DNA of 64,000 bases from Pithys albifrons albifrons (taxonomy: Eukaryota; Chordata; Aves; Passeriformes; Thamnophilidae), in assembly GCF_047495875.1 (NCBI RefSeq), contig NC_092497.1:330850-394849 (forward strand), in the 5' to 3' direction. Shown here in pieces: positions 1-10,375 of the stretch (the first letter of the stretch is position 1; every line of letters begins with the position of its first letter). Under the pieces are notes generated by a model, which searched no databases, was not told where the DNA came from, and saw only the letters and a program-made list of their open reading frames with translations. A program made the translations under genes and the position numbers.

Positions 1-642
1 CCAATGCTGTGCCAAGAGGAACCATAAGCAGTGGTGCATCTGGATAACCTCACACATCATCACAGAACCACTTTGGTGTTGAAACTGAGTGTGCAAAAGT
101 AAACAGATACTTGATGTCTAACCCAGGGAACTACAGGATCTTTGTGATTTGAGATTTTGGGAACACTGTGTCAAGGATAATTCCTTGTGGAGAAACACTC
201 TGGATCTGCACTTCTATAATAAACATCTAACAGGCTTCAAACCACATTGGCTGATTCCAACATGAATTTAAGAAATACTCCATTCAACATATCATGGGTG
301 ACAGCCAGACCTTACATCTTCTCCACCTTAATCATCTGAGAAAGCAGCAATGTACTAAAACTGAGAGTCCAGAGAAACAAAGGTAATTCCCTTGTGTAAG
401 TACACATGCAGGGTAGAAGGCCAGCCCTGGGTGATTTTACAAAGCTAACAGCACCCCTATGAGTCACTGTATGCTTCAAGTTAACCTTTTGGAACCATTT
501 TGGAGCATCACACCTACCCCTATTCAACTCCCAGTTACAGATACAACCAAATACTGGACATATTGTGACCCAGCTGGGCTTCGCTGACTTGTAACATAAA
601 ATGGAGATGCAAAACTAAAGTTTTCCAGAAATTATCACTTAC
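1..642 (-). other. MALT1 intron 8 (partial)
   Basis: Non-coding sequence downstream of exon 8 on the minus strand. I looked for the next MALT1 exon, which should begin the caspase-like domain, and found no matching translation. No repeat or RNA gene is visible. Confidence 0.6.
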
Positions 643-669
643 CTGATTCTTGAAGATCACTTAAATCCT
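643..669 (-). CDS. MALT1: MALT1 exon 8, 27-bp microexon
   Basis: The 27-bp exon is bounded by a good acceptor (TTATTTCTTCACAG) and a consensus donor (AATCAG|GTAAGT). It encodes about nine residues, EDLSDLQES, in the phase left by exon 7 or by exon 6 when exon 7 is skipped. Human MALT1 has an acidic linker (EDELNNLGHP) here, between the TRAF6 motif and the caspase-like domain. Homology over nine residues is weak, so splice signals, phase and position are the main support. The caspase-like and third Ig domains are outside the window. Confidence 0.7.
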
Positions 670-2431
670 CTGTGAAGAAATAAAACCATAATTTGAACAA
701 GAAGCAAAAGCACCATTTTTACTAGAAAAGATCTAAGTGTCATGCGACTGTTAAACAAAGCCAAACACAGGAGACAAGGTACTTTCCAAAATACCTCTGG
801 CTTTGCATTTCTGCAGATTTAATCTTTTTTGCTCATTCCACACAGAGAAGAGAAAATCCAGCAAATATATTGAGCTGTGCAGACCCAGCATTACAGGACA
901 GAAGACCTAAAACCAAAGGGAGCCACACTCACTATGCCTCAATCCCACAGGCATGCAAGCAGCTTGGAGGAGCAGGGAACAAGGAAACAGAATCACCCTC
1001 TGAGGAAGGTATGCTTGAAGGACTGCTGAAAAAGCAACATCCTGAGCAAGAAATCTTTGGGAAGCCACATGTGTCCAGAACGACTTCAGACACAATTTTC
1101 AAACATTCTAAGCTACCACAGGTTTCACCTGTTTATTCTGAGAACACTGGAAACCAGGGAAAAGAAACCCACCGTGCCTGAAGCACCAGGGACTCAGAGT
1201 CAGCCTGGTGTGAGCAGCCCCACACCTTCCTGCATGACCCTCTGATGTAAATATTGCAGGCTCTGAGGAGCTCAGGCATCAAGGGATGGTACCAGCAGGC
1301 AAAGTCCTAACACACTTCTTCCTCCCCACTGCAGCAGAGCAGAGGAGAACAGAAGTCATCCTAATAAGGTTGCTGGAAACAGCTCTTGCAAACAGAGAGC
1401 TGACACTGAAGCTCTCTAAGATCACCTGAGTTCCTAAACATCCCCAGATTGTCTTGGATAGGATGTTGCCTCCTGAGCCCAGCCAAAGAACTCTCCTGGT
1501 CTTCACATTCATTTGAACACTACAGAAGAAAGCAGTCTGTTTTTTCTCCCATACTCCAGGTCATGGCATGCAGGCAAAGAATAGAGAAGCACATGCAGAA
1601 GGAACGTTGCATCACATGTCAGTGTTTTAGACTAGACCAAAGCTCTTAACCCACACATGCTTTTGGCAACACACTCGACAGCCCATCATCCCCTCATTGA
1701 TTTTTTAGAATTGATTCACAACTAAAGGTTTACTTTACCTTCTGTGCACTCCACTGCCATAGCTTTCCTTCCTTGTGTTTTAAAGAGGGGAAAAATTGGA
1801 AGACAAGTGCTCTCAGTTATGAGAGTTAGCACACAAGGTGGAAGACAAAGGTCCCTGTCAAGCTGCTCTGCAATCTGGCTCACGTCACAGCAGCAAAATC
1901 TGCACTGACCAAAACACTACAGTGCTTACTACTGAAACCTGGGAGTGCTAAACTAGGATATCCTCAGTTAGGAAAGAACTTTTCTGGTGAATTACATACG
2001 AGTGTTCCCAGATAGGTCTGAAGCTATACAAACATATCTGCTCCTCTTCAGTTCACTGCAAATGTGTGCACATGCACAGAAACACGTTCTATCCATTCAT
2101 TCTGCTTGCAGTGAACAATCTCACCTGTCCTGTGTCACCAGCAGGAGTTAATCTGGCTTTCAGTCATAAATCAGCTTGGAGTCTGCTGACAGGCCATGTA
2201 CGTGTTGGCAATGCCAAAAAGGTGTAGCATTTCTGTGCTGGTTACCATAAAACCACAAAGCCCTGAAATTCCATTTGCTGGAAGCAGGTGCAGGTTTTTT
2301 AAACAAATAGATAAACTGAAAATACAGCAGGTGTGTGTTGGCTTAATACTGAAAGCTTCAAAAATCAATTTTAATGTTGGGGAAGAAATGGATAAATGAG
2401 CTGTCCTGTATCAAAGAGAAAAACTCCTCAC
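670..2431 (-). other. MALT1 introns 6 and 7
   Basis: Two introns flanking the 33-bp exon at 1739-1771. Composition is ordinary, with no tandem repeats or mobile elements recognised. The sequence near exon 7 is where splicing regulators would act, but I see no specific motif I can defend. Confidence 0.6.
1739..1771 (-). CDS. MALT1: MALT1 exon 7, 33-bp alternatively spliced microexon
   Basis: This exon is exactly 33 bp and encodes 11 residues reading RKAMAVECTE with split glycine/acidic border codons. Human MALT1 has a 33-bp exon 7 that is included in MALT1A and skipped in MALT1B; its peptide contains EAVECTE, part of a TRAF6-binding site. Length, phase (1 in, 1 out) and the AVECTE core all match. 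The acceptor is ACACAAG and the donor is CAGAAG|GTAAAG. Skipping keeps the frame because exon 8 also enters in phase 1. Both splice sites are weak, as expected for a regulated cassette. Confidence 0.88.
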
Positions 2432-2528
2432 CTATAATGACTTCTACCTTGTTGCTATCTTCATTCTCTTGGTCATTGAATACGTGACACCAGTATGTCC
2501 CCTGATGTTCCACATCCACGTTGGTCAC
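2432..2528 (-). CDS. MALT1: MALT1 exon 6 (second Ig domain, C-terminal part)
   Basis: The 97-bp exon encodes residues about 258-290. VDVEHQGTYWCHVFNDQ is almost identical to human MALT1 and carries the second Ig cysteine. It ends KVEVII plus one base of a glycine codon at ATTATAG|GTGAGG (phase 1). This phase-1 junction is what the 33-bp exon 7 is inserted into or skipped from. The acceptor is GTTGCACAG. Confidence 0.94.
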
Positions 2529-2767
2529 CTGTGCAACATCGGCCCAGTCACCCTGACAGCCCCAGCAGAACACCTGGGGCAGGTCCTGCAGCCTTGCATT
2601 GCCCCCATGCAAGGAAGAGGACAAACTACCAGAAGCACTTGGAGCAAGCACTTCTGTCAGAGGTTACCAAGGCTATGCAGAAATTATTTCCTGCAAGAAG
2701 GCCTTCTGTGGTAAGTTCAAGGTGGTTGCACATCAGCCCTCAAGGCTGGCCTGTTGCAGTAACTCAC

Positions 2768-2946
2768 CCTGTAGACATTTTTGCTCCCATTTGCCAAAGG
2801 AAATCCATTTCTGAACCACTGGTAATGAGGAATTGGGTTTCCAACAGCTCCACATTCCAGTACCAAAGCATCCCCCACTGTCAGGTTCTGTGACTGAGGC
2901 TGGACACAAATGCACAGCTTGTTTTGAGGCAAACTCATTAAGCTCC
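2768..2946 (-). CDS. MALT1: MALT1 exon 5 (second Ig domain, N-terminal part)
   Basis: The 179-bp exon encodes residues about 198-257. It contains LVLECGAVGNPIPHYQWFRN, the first cysteine and core tryptophan of the second Ig-like domain, and closely follows the human sequence. The acceptor is TTTTTTTAAG, a less common AAG ending. Using it gives the open phase-1 frame GSLMSLPQNK; the next downstream AG would put a stop in frame. The donor is TACAGG|GTGAGT in phase 0. Confidence 0.92.
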
Positions 2947-3074
2947 CTTAAAAAAACAAAAAGGAAGAAAAAAGTAAAGAAAGGGTGAAACAACCTAAGC
3001 ACAGCAACAGGGGCCCAAGATCCTCTAGGGAGCAGGAGGACAGGCTGTCAGGAGACATTGGTTTTGCCACTCAC

Positions 3075-3225
3075 CATGAGATGTGCCCTGGAGCTCACAA
3101 ACTTCAAGGCGTGCCCAGCGACTGAACACGAAGGAAAATCCACTGTTCACTCGACAGATGTAAAAGCCAGAATCCTTTACACTCACTGGATTCAAAACCA
3201 GCTCTGGAGAGTTACCCTGGGGAAC
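3075..3225 (-). CDS. MALT1: MALT1 exon 4 (first Ig domain, C-terminal part)
   Basis: The 151-bp exon encodes residues about 148-198. The motif VKDSGFYICRVNSGF supplies the D-x-G-x-Y-x-C signature of the F strand, pairing with the cysteine of exon 3. It continues through FSRWARLEVCE, corresponding to the human segment SQWSQLDVC. The acceptor is GTGATCCAG and the donor is CTCATG|GTGAGT in phase 1. Confidence 0.93.
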
Positions 3226-3587
3226 CTGGATCACAGGTGAACCAAAAATACTTAAGTTTAGATGGCTTTAATCTAAACCAGGATGAAGCATTACAGTATT
3301 TGTTTCCATGACTGTAACACCAGACTCAACTCCTTCACTTACTAGAAACTTATGGCTAAGCTGAGAGAGAACTAAACTTAGAGCTTCCTTCCTGTCACAT
3401 TCCAAAATTAGCCCCAGGGGTGAAGCAGTGTGAATATAAGGAATGACTGTACTGTTTTGGCAGACTCCCAACAATGTTCTCTCATTGTAAGTAAGAGTGA
3501 GAGTCTTCAAAAGAAAGAAGTGTCATCCAAAATCATTATCTGTTGTTTTCACTGTCACAAAAACCTGCATTCTCTGACAATGATTAC

Positions 3588-3709
3588 CTCTTTTTCCTGC
3601 TTGAACCACTGGTAGTGCACAAATGGGTGTCCTGTTGCCCAACAGCACAGCTTGACAACCTGACCAGAGAGCACTGCCTGAGAGTCTGGCTGTACAACAA
3701 TCTTCATAC
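3588..3709 (-). CDS. MALT1: MALT1 exon 3 (first Ig domain, N-terminal part)
   Basis: The 122-bp exon encodes residues about 107-147 and begins the first Ig-like domain. Visible hallmarks are VKLCCWATGHP, carrying the B-strand cysteine, and HYQWFK, carrying the core tryptophan. The acceptor is CTGTGTTACAG and the exon ends in phase 0 at AAAGAG|GTAATC. In human MALT1 this domain lies between the death domain and the second Ig domain and contributes to BCL10 binding. The exon's partner half is at 3075-3225. Confidence 0.94.
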
Positions 3710-6127
3710 CTGTAACACAGAGTTTACACAGAGCAAAGTTAGGAACTAATGCAAGTCCACAACTTACATTTGCACTTAAATTGTCCTTTGAGCAAAGAAA
3801 ATTTGTCATTAAATATAGCTGAAAATAATTTGTTTGTACTGTGTATACACAGTTCCAATTAAGACACAATTCAAAATTGTCTTCCATTGCACAAAATCCA
3901 TGCTCAAATTAATCAGTGCTCTACAGAGTTCATCAAAGATTTATAGTAGATCATTCAGATGTTTTAATTTTGGGATAATTCCACTAAAGTAAATAACACT
4001 TCCCATGGCATCACAGATCCCTTCTTGTAGAGGTATTCTTAGTTTTAGGAGTTTGCTCACTCCCAGCCATTTCTTTGAGCTGTTCAGATTAAGATTAGGC
4101 CCACCCTGAGGGATGGATCACAGCAGGAAAAGTTTCAGCACAACACAGTGCATTTTCCTGCTATTCCTCATGCACTCTGCTGAGCTGAGCCCTTGGTGTC
4201 AGCTCTGCACCTCTGACTCCTGCAGAACATGGGGCTGGGGTTTGGTTTTACCAACAGGCAAGGTAACATCTTCCACTTCAAATTTTAACTGCCAGGAAAT
4301 GGCAGGAGAGAAACTCTGACACCAGTCTGATATGATCCAATTATTTTCTTAACCTAGACCATTCCAGATCTTGTTACAGCATGATCCCAAAAACAGATCC
4401 AGGGGTATAACAAAGGTCATCGGCAGAAAGCTGGGGGGGAAATCAGCTGCAGAACAGAAGGTTTAAAAATTATTAGTTTAAAGCATTCTTTGCTATGGAG
4501 GGTACAACCAGAGCAGAACCCGTGTGGGCAACAGCCTGAAATGGAGAGCACGTGGCACCTGGAAATCACACAGCCCTGTCTGGAAGGGAAGGGGCTCTGT
4601 CACTGCCCACACACACCCCAGAGTTCTCTGAAACACCTGGACACACAGGCAGCTACTCCAGAGCAGCCACAGCACCTGGAAACTGCCTGTCTTCCGTTCT
4701 CCAAAGTCACTTCCTCTGCACCCCAGCACTGCACAGCACCACCCAGATCCTCACTGAACACTTCTGCTGTTTTCCACAGTCAAAGTGTGTTAAGGAGTTT
4801 CTGAGCATCACAATCCTCTGCTGTTAACAAACAGGAATTATATTATTTCATTTTAAAGGACAGAAAAATTAAGAAGACCTGTGCTTTTCAAAGATTTCCA
4901 CTTTTTTCTGCAAAAAAGAATCTCTCCTGATTTGCATCTCCAACAGCTCTCAAGAAAGTAAATCAGAAAAACAAATTCACTGGAAGATTAATATTTTGCA
5001 CTCCTCAGAAGCATCACAAACGAGTTCTAAGAAATCTGATTCATAATTTCTTCCCAATTTCATTTATTTTCATGCAATCCATTCAGCACTACAGAGCCAT
5101 TTCCTGTAAGCTTCACAGAATTTAATGGTTCAAAAAGAAAAACCTTCCAGCTCAATCTTTTGATTACAAAGATACACAAACACTTCTTTGATTTTCTCTG
5201 GAAAATGCATAGCATGTTTTACCTTTGAGGGTGGCAAAAAGACATTTATGGTTACCAGACTCTGGAACACGCCCTGCAAATTCAGTACTGATAATCTCAC
5301 CTATAATTCATCCTTAGCTCACACACTGGTGAACACTTTCACTCAGCAGCAACCTTAACTCAATGGAATGGCTGCAAAGCATTGCTACAATATACTTGAA
5401 GAATTCCAAGGCTGTCTTAGCACTGGTGCTCAGCTCATGGCTCCTTTTCACACTGTCCAAAGAACAGCACAGCAATCATTTTAGCCAGGAGCTTGCCAGT
5501 CTCATTTTCACTTCCCACTCTGAAGAGAAGCTTTTGTAACTTCCAGGAGGCTGAATTTCCCCATGTCCTGAAGGAGAAGGACCTAAAAGAGGGCTTTGAT
5601 TTTGTACTACAGCAAGTAGGATTTGATCTACACTGTCTTACCCATGCATCTCCTTGTGCTGCCCCACCTTCCCAGACTGTGACCAATCAAGCTGAAGTAT
5701 TAGTAGAACATAATCTAGTTCTGTACTGAGCTAATCTAGCCATCCAATTAGCAAATCAGACCAAATCCAGCATGGGCCAGAACTGGCCCTTTCTGGACCC
5801 TTCCCCTTCACTTGGGGTAACTTGCTGACACCTGCAGAGCTGGCTGGCAGCACCCCCTGTCTGTCCATCCCATGCACAAGCCCCTCTGAAGGCAGTTTGG
5901 TGCCAAACCCCAGTCCCCAGCAGGAGTGACAGCACCTGGCACATCCAGGCAGCCAAGTGCACGTCCACAGCAACACTGCAGGAGGGCTGCTGATCTACCT
6001 GGCTTACTTCTCTTCTCAGGATCAGACAAGCCACTTACCTTGGCAACCATATGGATACCGATTACCAGAACTGAGCATTTCCAGTGTGAAACCCAGAGCT
6101 GCAGTGAAAGCACAGCCCAGCACTGAC
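3710..6127 (-). other. MALT1 intron 2
   Basis: A 2.4-kb intron between the death-domain exon and the first Ig exon. It is AT-rich in parts (around 4800-5200) and has no exon-like, repeat or RNA signal that I could support. Confidence 0.6.
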
Positions 6128-6294
6128 CTGCATGGCTGAGACACTGGAGAGCCTCTGTGTGTTCCAGGGCCTGCAGGGACTGCACCAGCTCCACCACAGT
6201 GCACCCACGATCTCCCAGCAACTTCAGGAGACTCCAGCTGGGACTGCCTTCTGGCTCCAGCACTTGGAGGGAACACTGTTCCAAATCCAGAGGG
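6128..6294 (-). CDS. MALT1: MALT1 exon 2 (rest of death domain)
   Basis: The 167-bp exon encodes residues about 51-107. LDLEQCSLQVLEPEGSPS, followed by LLKLLGDRGCTVVELVQ and ALEHTEALQCL, is nearly identical to the human MALT1 death domain, which contacts BCL10. The acceptor is TTTCTCCGTAG at 6295 and the donor is CATGCAG|GTCAGT. It enters in phase 2 and leaves in phase 1 (a G left over), consistent with exons 1 and 3. Identification rests on sequence recalled from the mammalian protein and is very secure. Confidence 0.94.
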
Positions 6295-7077
6295 CTACGG
6301 AGAAACACAAGAAAGACATGGCATAGATCTTCCTGACACTGTGCTCACAAAGGAGCTGGGTTATCACTTGTAGACAAACAAAAAGCTTTAAAAATAGAGA
6401 TGGGAAATTGCTTGCTGATTTGGACATATTTGCAGTATTTCCTTTCATGAGTTCAGAAATTATACAGTGACACCTCCACAGACAGACACTGGTATTAGTT
6501 TCTTGTATGCTACATGGTAAGAGGTGTCTGTAGCTCCCAGTTCTGACCGAATGTACTGAGACTCTTCTAATTTTCACTTTTTAAGGTGTCAGCAGAAAAA
6601 CGAGTACAGTGCCCTTCAGAAGCAGTAAAGAGTGAGTCAGAGTCTCACTTCAAAGTGCAGGAAGACCGATTTTAGCGGAATTCTTGAAACAAGAGAGTGG
6701 TGCAGCCCAGCCCATCACACCTCACCGCAGCGCAGGTAACTCATCCCAGCTTCTTATTTCGACTGTGGTGCTAAGTCTTCATGCACTTTTGATCACAGCA
6801 GATTCAAACAACACAGATAATAAGGACATGAAGACAGCTACAGAAAGGGAATGCAAGTGTCCGTATTCCCACTAAAAAGGTTCATCAACCTTTCTTTCAC
6901 TAAATCGCCGTGCCACGCACGGCAAGCTGGGGGCGAAATACCGGCACTTTACCAGATGGACTTTCACAGTGTTTTACAGGATAATACAGAGACACACCAG
7001 CAGCTCCTGCCCCGCGCGGTGACACCGAGGCCTCGGCCGCTGCTCTCTCTGCCTGCGCGGGCACCCGCGCTGCCCCC

Positions 7078-7600
7078 TCGGCCGGGCCGGGCCGGGCTCC
7101 ACGCGCTCACCCACCTGAGCCGGACCGAGCCGGGCCGGGCCGGGCCGGGCTCCCCGCGCTCACCCACCTGAGCCGGACCGAGCCGGGCCGGGCCGGGCTC
7201 CCCGCGCTCACCCACCTGAGCCGGACCGAGCCGGGCCGGGCCGGGCCGGGCTCCCCGCGCTCACCCACCTGAGCCGGACCGAGCCGGGCCGGGCCGGGCC
7301 GGGCTCCCCGCCCTCACCCACCTGAGCCGGACCGAGCCGGGCCGGGCCGGGCCGGGCTCCCCGCGCTCACCCACCTGAGCCGGACCGAGCCGGGCCGGAC
7401 CGAGCCGGGCCGGGCCGGGCCGGGCTCCCCGCGCTCACCCACCTGAGCCGGACCGAGCCGGGCCGGGCCGAGCTCCCCGCGCTCACTCACCTGAGCCGGA
7501 CCGAGCCGGGCCGGGCCGGGCCGGGCTCCCCGCGCTCACCCACCTGAGCCGGACCGAGCCGGGCCGGGCCGGGCCGGGCTCCCCGCCCTCACCCACCTGA
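7078..7600. repeat. 53-bp GC-rich minisatellite made of MALT1 exon 1 donor copies
   Basis: Ten tandem units, mostly 53 bp with two of 48 bp and one of 68 bp. They differ mainly in the number of CCGGG blocks. On the minus strand each unit reads CGGTCCGGCTCAG followed by GTGGGTGAG, identical to the last coding bases and donor of MALT1 exon 1. The donor GT complements lie at 7113, 7166, 7214, 7267, 7320, 7373, 7441, 7489, 7542 and 7595; only the last is the coding donor. The copy at 7489 has GTGAGTGAG instead. An in-frame TGA at 7538-7536 ends any read-through in the second unit. Confidence 0.95.
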
Positions 7601-7748
7601 GCCGGACCGAGCCGCGGCTCCCCGCGCGCTGCGCCAGGTCCCGCCATCCCTTGCCGGGCGCCGCCCGGTCCAGGAGCTCGCTGAGCCTGCGAAGCAGCGG
7701 CTCGGCCAGGCGGCTGAGGGGCAGCGGCCCCGCCGCGCCGCGATCCAT
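7597..7748 (-). CDS. MALT1: MALT1 coding exon 1 (death domain, N-terminal half)
   Basis: This exon starts the paracaspase MALT1, the protease and scaffold of the CARD11-BCL10-MALT1 complex that drives NF-kB in lymphocytes. The ATG at 7748-7746 gives about 51 residues beginning MDRGAAGPLPL. The run AEPLLRRLSELLD, then GWRDLA, matches the first death-domain helices of mammalian MALT1. The bird N-terminus is shorter than the human one, which has a longer proline/alanine leader. The frame is open further upstream, but this ATG is the first with a good context and fits the homology. The exon ends in GGCTCAG followed by the donor GTGGGTGAG, in phase 2, so the last codon (Ser) is completed by exon 2. 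The donor is the first of ten near-identical copies running into intron 1. Confidence 0.9.
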
Positions 7749-8534
7749 CCCCGCTGGGCCCTGCACCGAGCCCGGAAGGAAGCGCCGCGCGGGGCAGCGC
7801 GGGACGGGACGGCAGGGGCGGCTGGTCCGGCTGAGGGGAGCGGCACCTGAGGGGTGGCTCGGACCAGGCTGAGGGCACCGGCACGGCAGGGGCGGCTCGG
7901 AGCGGGCTGAGGGCACCGGCACAGCGGGGCCGGCCCGGGCTCGGCTGGTCCGGGTGAGGGGAGCGCGGCCGCCCCGTCCTGAGGGGACCCCGCCACGCGG
8001 AGCCCTTCGGCAGGAGAAGGGCCGCCCTCGGCCCGGCCCTGTGGGCACCGTGAGGGAATCGACCGGGTTTTGTTTCACACATTTTGAAATGGGAAGGTTG
8101 TGTGGCTGACCCTGAGGGCGAGACCTCCTGCAGCGGCCGCGGGTGGCCCTGAGAAGGCTGGGCATGGTCGGAGAGCGGAGCTGGGGCATCAGCCAGGCCA
8201 AAAGCACAGCCCTGAGGGCAGAGAAACGCTCTGAGCGAAAACGGCTTTACCCGCCTGTAGCCAACACAGCCATGGACTGTTCTCCTTCGCTTCCCCCCAG
8301 CCTGGGCCAGCGCCCACACGGGCAGGTGTGCGACTTAAGGCTCGGAAGAGCCTTCAGGAGGAAGAGAAAGCCTCCCAAAGAGTGATTGCCATGACTGCTC
8401 TCCATCACTGCCAACGGACACAGGAGTGTGGCCATGATCTGAGGGGAATTCTCATCTCTCTGAAATTGCAGCTTGCTCAAAGTGGACCGCAAGTGCCTTA
8501 GAAAGTAATTTTACTAACATTTTTAATCAGCCAT

Positions 8535-8712
8535 CAAGCATGCAGGTTGCTCAGGGAGGTGCTGGATGCCCCATCCCTGGAAGTGTTCAGGACCAGGCTG
8601 GACTGGGCTTGGAACAGCCAGGACCAGTGGGAGGTGTCCCTGCCGATGGCAGGAGGTTGGACTGTATGACCCTTAAAGGTCTCTTCCAACCCAGAGCATT
8701 CTATGATACAAA
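8535..8712 (+). mobile_element. CR1 LINE 3' fragment
   Basis: The order of blocks is typical of the 3' end of avian CR1: GCTGGATGCCCCATCCCTGG, GGCTGGACTGGGC, GTGGGAGGTGTCCCTGC, GGTTGGACT, CTCTTCCAACCCAGAGC and a final ATTCTATGATA. Orientation is plus. Only about 180 bp of tail is present, as is usual for 5'-truncated CR1 insertions. It sits between the divergent MALT1 and ALPK2 genes. Confidence 0.9.
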
Positions 8713-9630
8713 TGTGGCAGCCTCTGGTTTCTTTGGAGGTTATTTTGACTATTAGGCTGTTACATAAAACATAGATATCCCTGTTGCTATTCCTGAATGG
8801 CAGTGATTGGAGGTGCTATATTTATTGTTGAACACACCAGTTTCTTATCTGGGTCTAGATTACACTGGGAGCAAGAAGTATTTAGTAGGAGTAGTATAAT
8901 AGTATCTCATAACCAGATTTGGCTGCACTTCTGGCAAAATGCCTAAGAAAAATCTTGGCACAAACTCACTTTTCAGCCTTTTCCAGATCCCTTAAGCTCA
9001 GAGTGGTTTGTGCAATTCATACAAGTTCCTCCTGTGTGAGACTTGGCTTCTTGGGTAACAGGAGTGGGAATACTTTCTTGCTTCAGGGTTCACTAATTTG
9101 CCTTTGAGGGATGTGAATCCTTAGGTGAATTTCTGTGTAGTGATTGGTAAAAGTCCACTGCCCACCTTTGGTTTCCTCAGCCTGCTTATTAGGCACTGTG
9201 CATTTTCTCATGCTCAGCAGACTTTTGAGTGCTTAACCTCCAGCAAGTAAGAAATTCCCAACATGCCCAGCAGAGCAGTTTGGCATGTGCTGCAAAACAC
9301 AACCCAGTGCTTTATTATGAAAAGCTAAGGCCAACACTTCCTCTCTCTTTCAGCCATGAGGAAATTCCTGTGGACTTCTATGGCAGTAGGATGTGCCCTC
9401 TCCTCACTGCCAACTCCCTGTCTGGTGGAGGTTTTCCCAGGAAGGGCCATCTGCTGCATGTAATGAAATCGTCTCTCTTGAAAGTCACACTGTTCAGTGG
9501 TCAGGCTCCCTGCCCTGAGGTCACAGCAGCAGGACACCCCTGAAGCCGCCGGCCCGGCCGCTTCCCAGCTCCCAGCAGCGTCCTCTGAACCGCAGCACGG
9601 AGCCCCAGCCCGGGCCCGGCCCACGGCTGG
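8713..9630. other. Intergenic sequence between MALT1 and ALPK2
   Basis: No gene or repeat recognised. A short ORF at 9357 follows a pyrimidine tract and AG, but it has only 37 codons and no homology I know. GC content rises from 9540 into the neighbouring minisatellite. Confidence 0.5.
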
Positions 9631-10375
9631 CATGGCCAGGGGGAGTGCCGGGGGTGAGTGTGGGCTTAACATGGCCAGGGGAGTGCCGGGGGTGAGTGTG
9701 GGGTTAACATGGCCAGGGGGAGTGCCGGGGGTGAGTGTGGGGTTAACATGGCCAGGGGGAGTGCCGGGGGTGTGTGGGGTTAACATGGCCAGAGTGCCGG
9801 GGGTGAGTGTGGGGTTAACATGGCCAGAGTGCCGGGGGTGAGTGTGGGGTTAACATGGCCAGAGTGGTGGGGGTGAGTGTGGGGTTAACATGTCCAGAGT
9901 GCTGGGGGTGAGTGTGGGGTTAACATGGCCAGGGGGAGTGCCGGGGGTGAGTGTGGGGTTAACATGGCCTGGGGCAGTGTGTGTTTGGGGTTAACATGTC
10001 CAGAGTGCTGGGGGTGAGTGTGGGGTTAACATGTCCAGAGTGCTGGGGGTGAGTGTGGGGTTAACATGGCCAGGGGGAGTGTGTGTTTGGGGTTAACATG
10101 GCCAGAGTGCTGGGGGTGAGTGTGTGTTTGGGGTTAACATGTCCAGAGTGCTGGGGGGGAGTGTGTGTTTGGGGTTAACATGTCCAGAGTGCTGGGGGTG
10201 AGTGTGGGGTTAACATGTCCAGAGTGCTGGGGGGGAGTGTGTGTTTGGGGTTAACATGTCCAGAGTGCTGGGGGGGAGTGTGTGTTTGGGGTTAACATGG
10301 CCAGAGTGCTGGGGGTGAGTCTGTGTTTGGGGTTAACATGTCCAGAGTGCTGGGGGTGAGTGTGTGTTTGGGGGC
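9630..10375. repeat. 34-43-bp minisatellite with GTTAAC and GTGAGT motifs
   Basis: About 20 tandem units built on the pattern GGGGTTAACATG, then GCCAGAGTGC or TCCAGAGTGC, then GGGGGTGAGTGTG. Subfamilies are visible: early units carry GGGGAGTGCCGG, later ones TGTGTGTTTGG. Almost every unit holds the palindrome GTTAAC and a donor-like GGTGAGT on the plus strand. It lies between the two divergent genes, about 2 kb upstream of the MALT1 CpG island. Confidence 0.95.

Larger units (their letters stand above)
6990..8060. promoter_or_regulatory. CpG island around the MALT1 first exon
   Basis: About 1 kb of very GC- and CpG-rich sequence covers the end of intron 1, exon 1 and the sequence upstream of the MALT1 ATG at 7748. 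The minus-strand transcription start is probably between about 7,760 and 8,060. No TATA box is apparent, as is usual for CpG-island promoters. Part of the richness (7078-7600) comes from the tandem array derived from the exon 1 donor. Whether the island also drives divergent transcription toward ALPK2 cannot be seen. Confidence 0.75.

Noticed and set aside
7483..8319. Minus-strand frame of 278 codons overlapping MALT1 exon 1 in another frame
   Set aside because: CpG-rich DNA often lacks stops; the MALT1 frame is supported by homology and splicing, this one is not.
9357..9470. Short ORF beginning MRKFLWTS after a pyrimidine tract, signal-peptide-like
   Set aside because: Only 37 codons, no homology and no downstream exon in phase.
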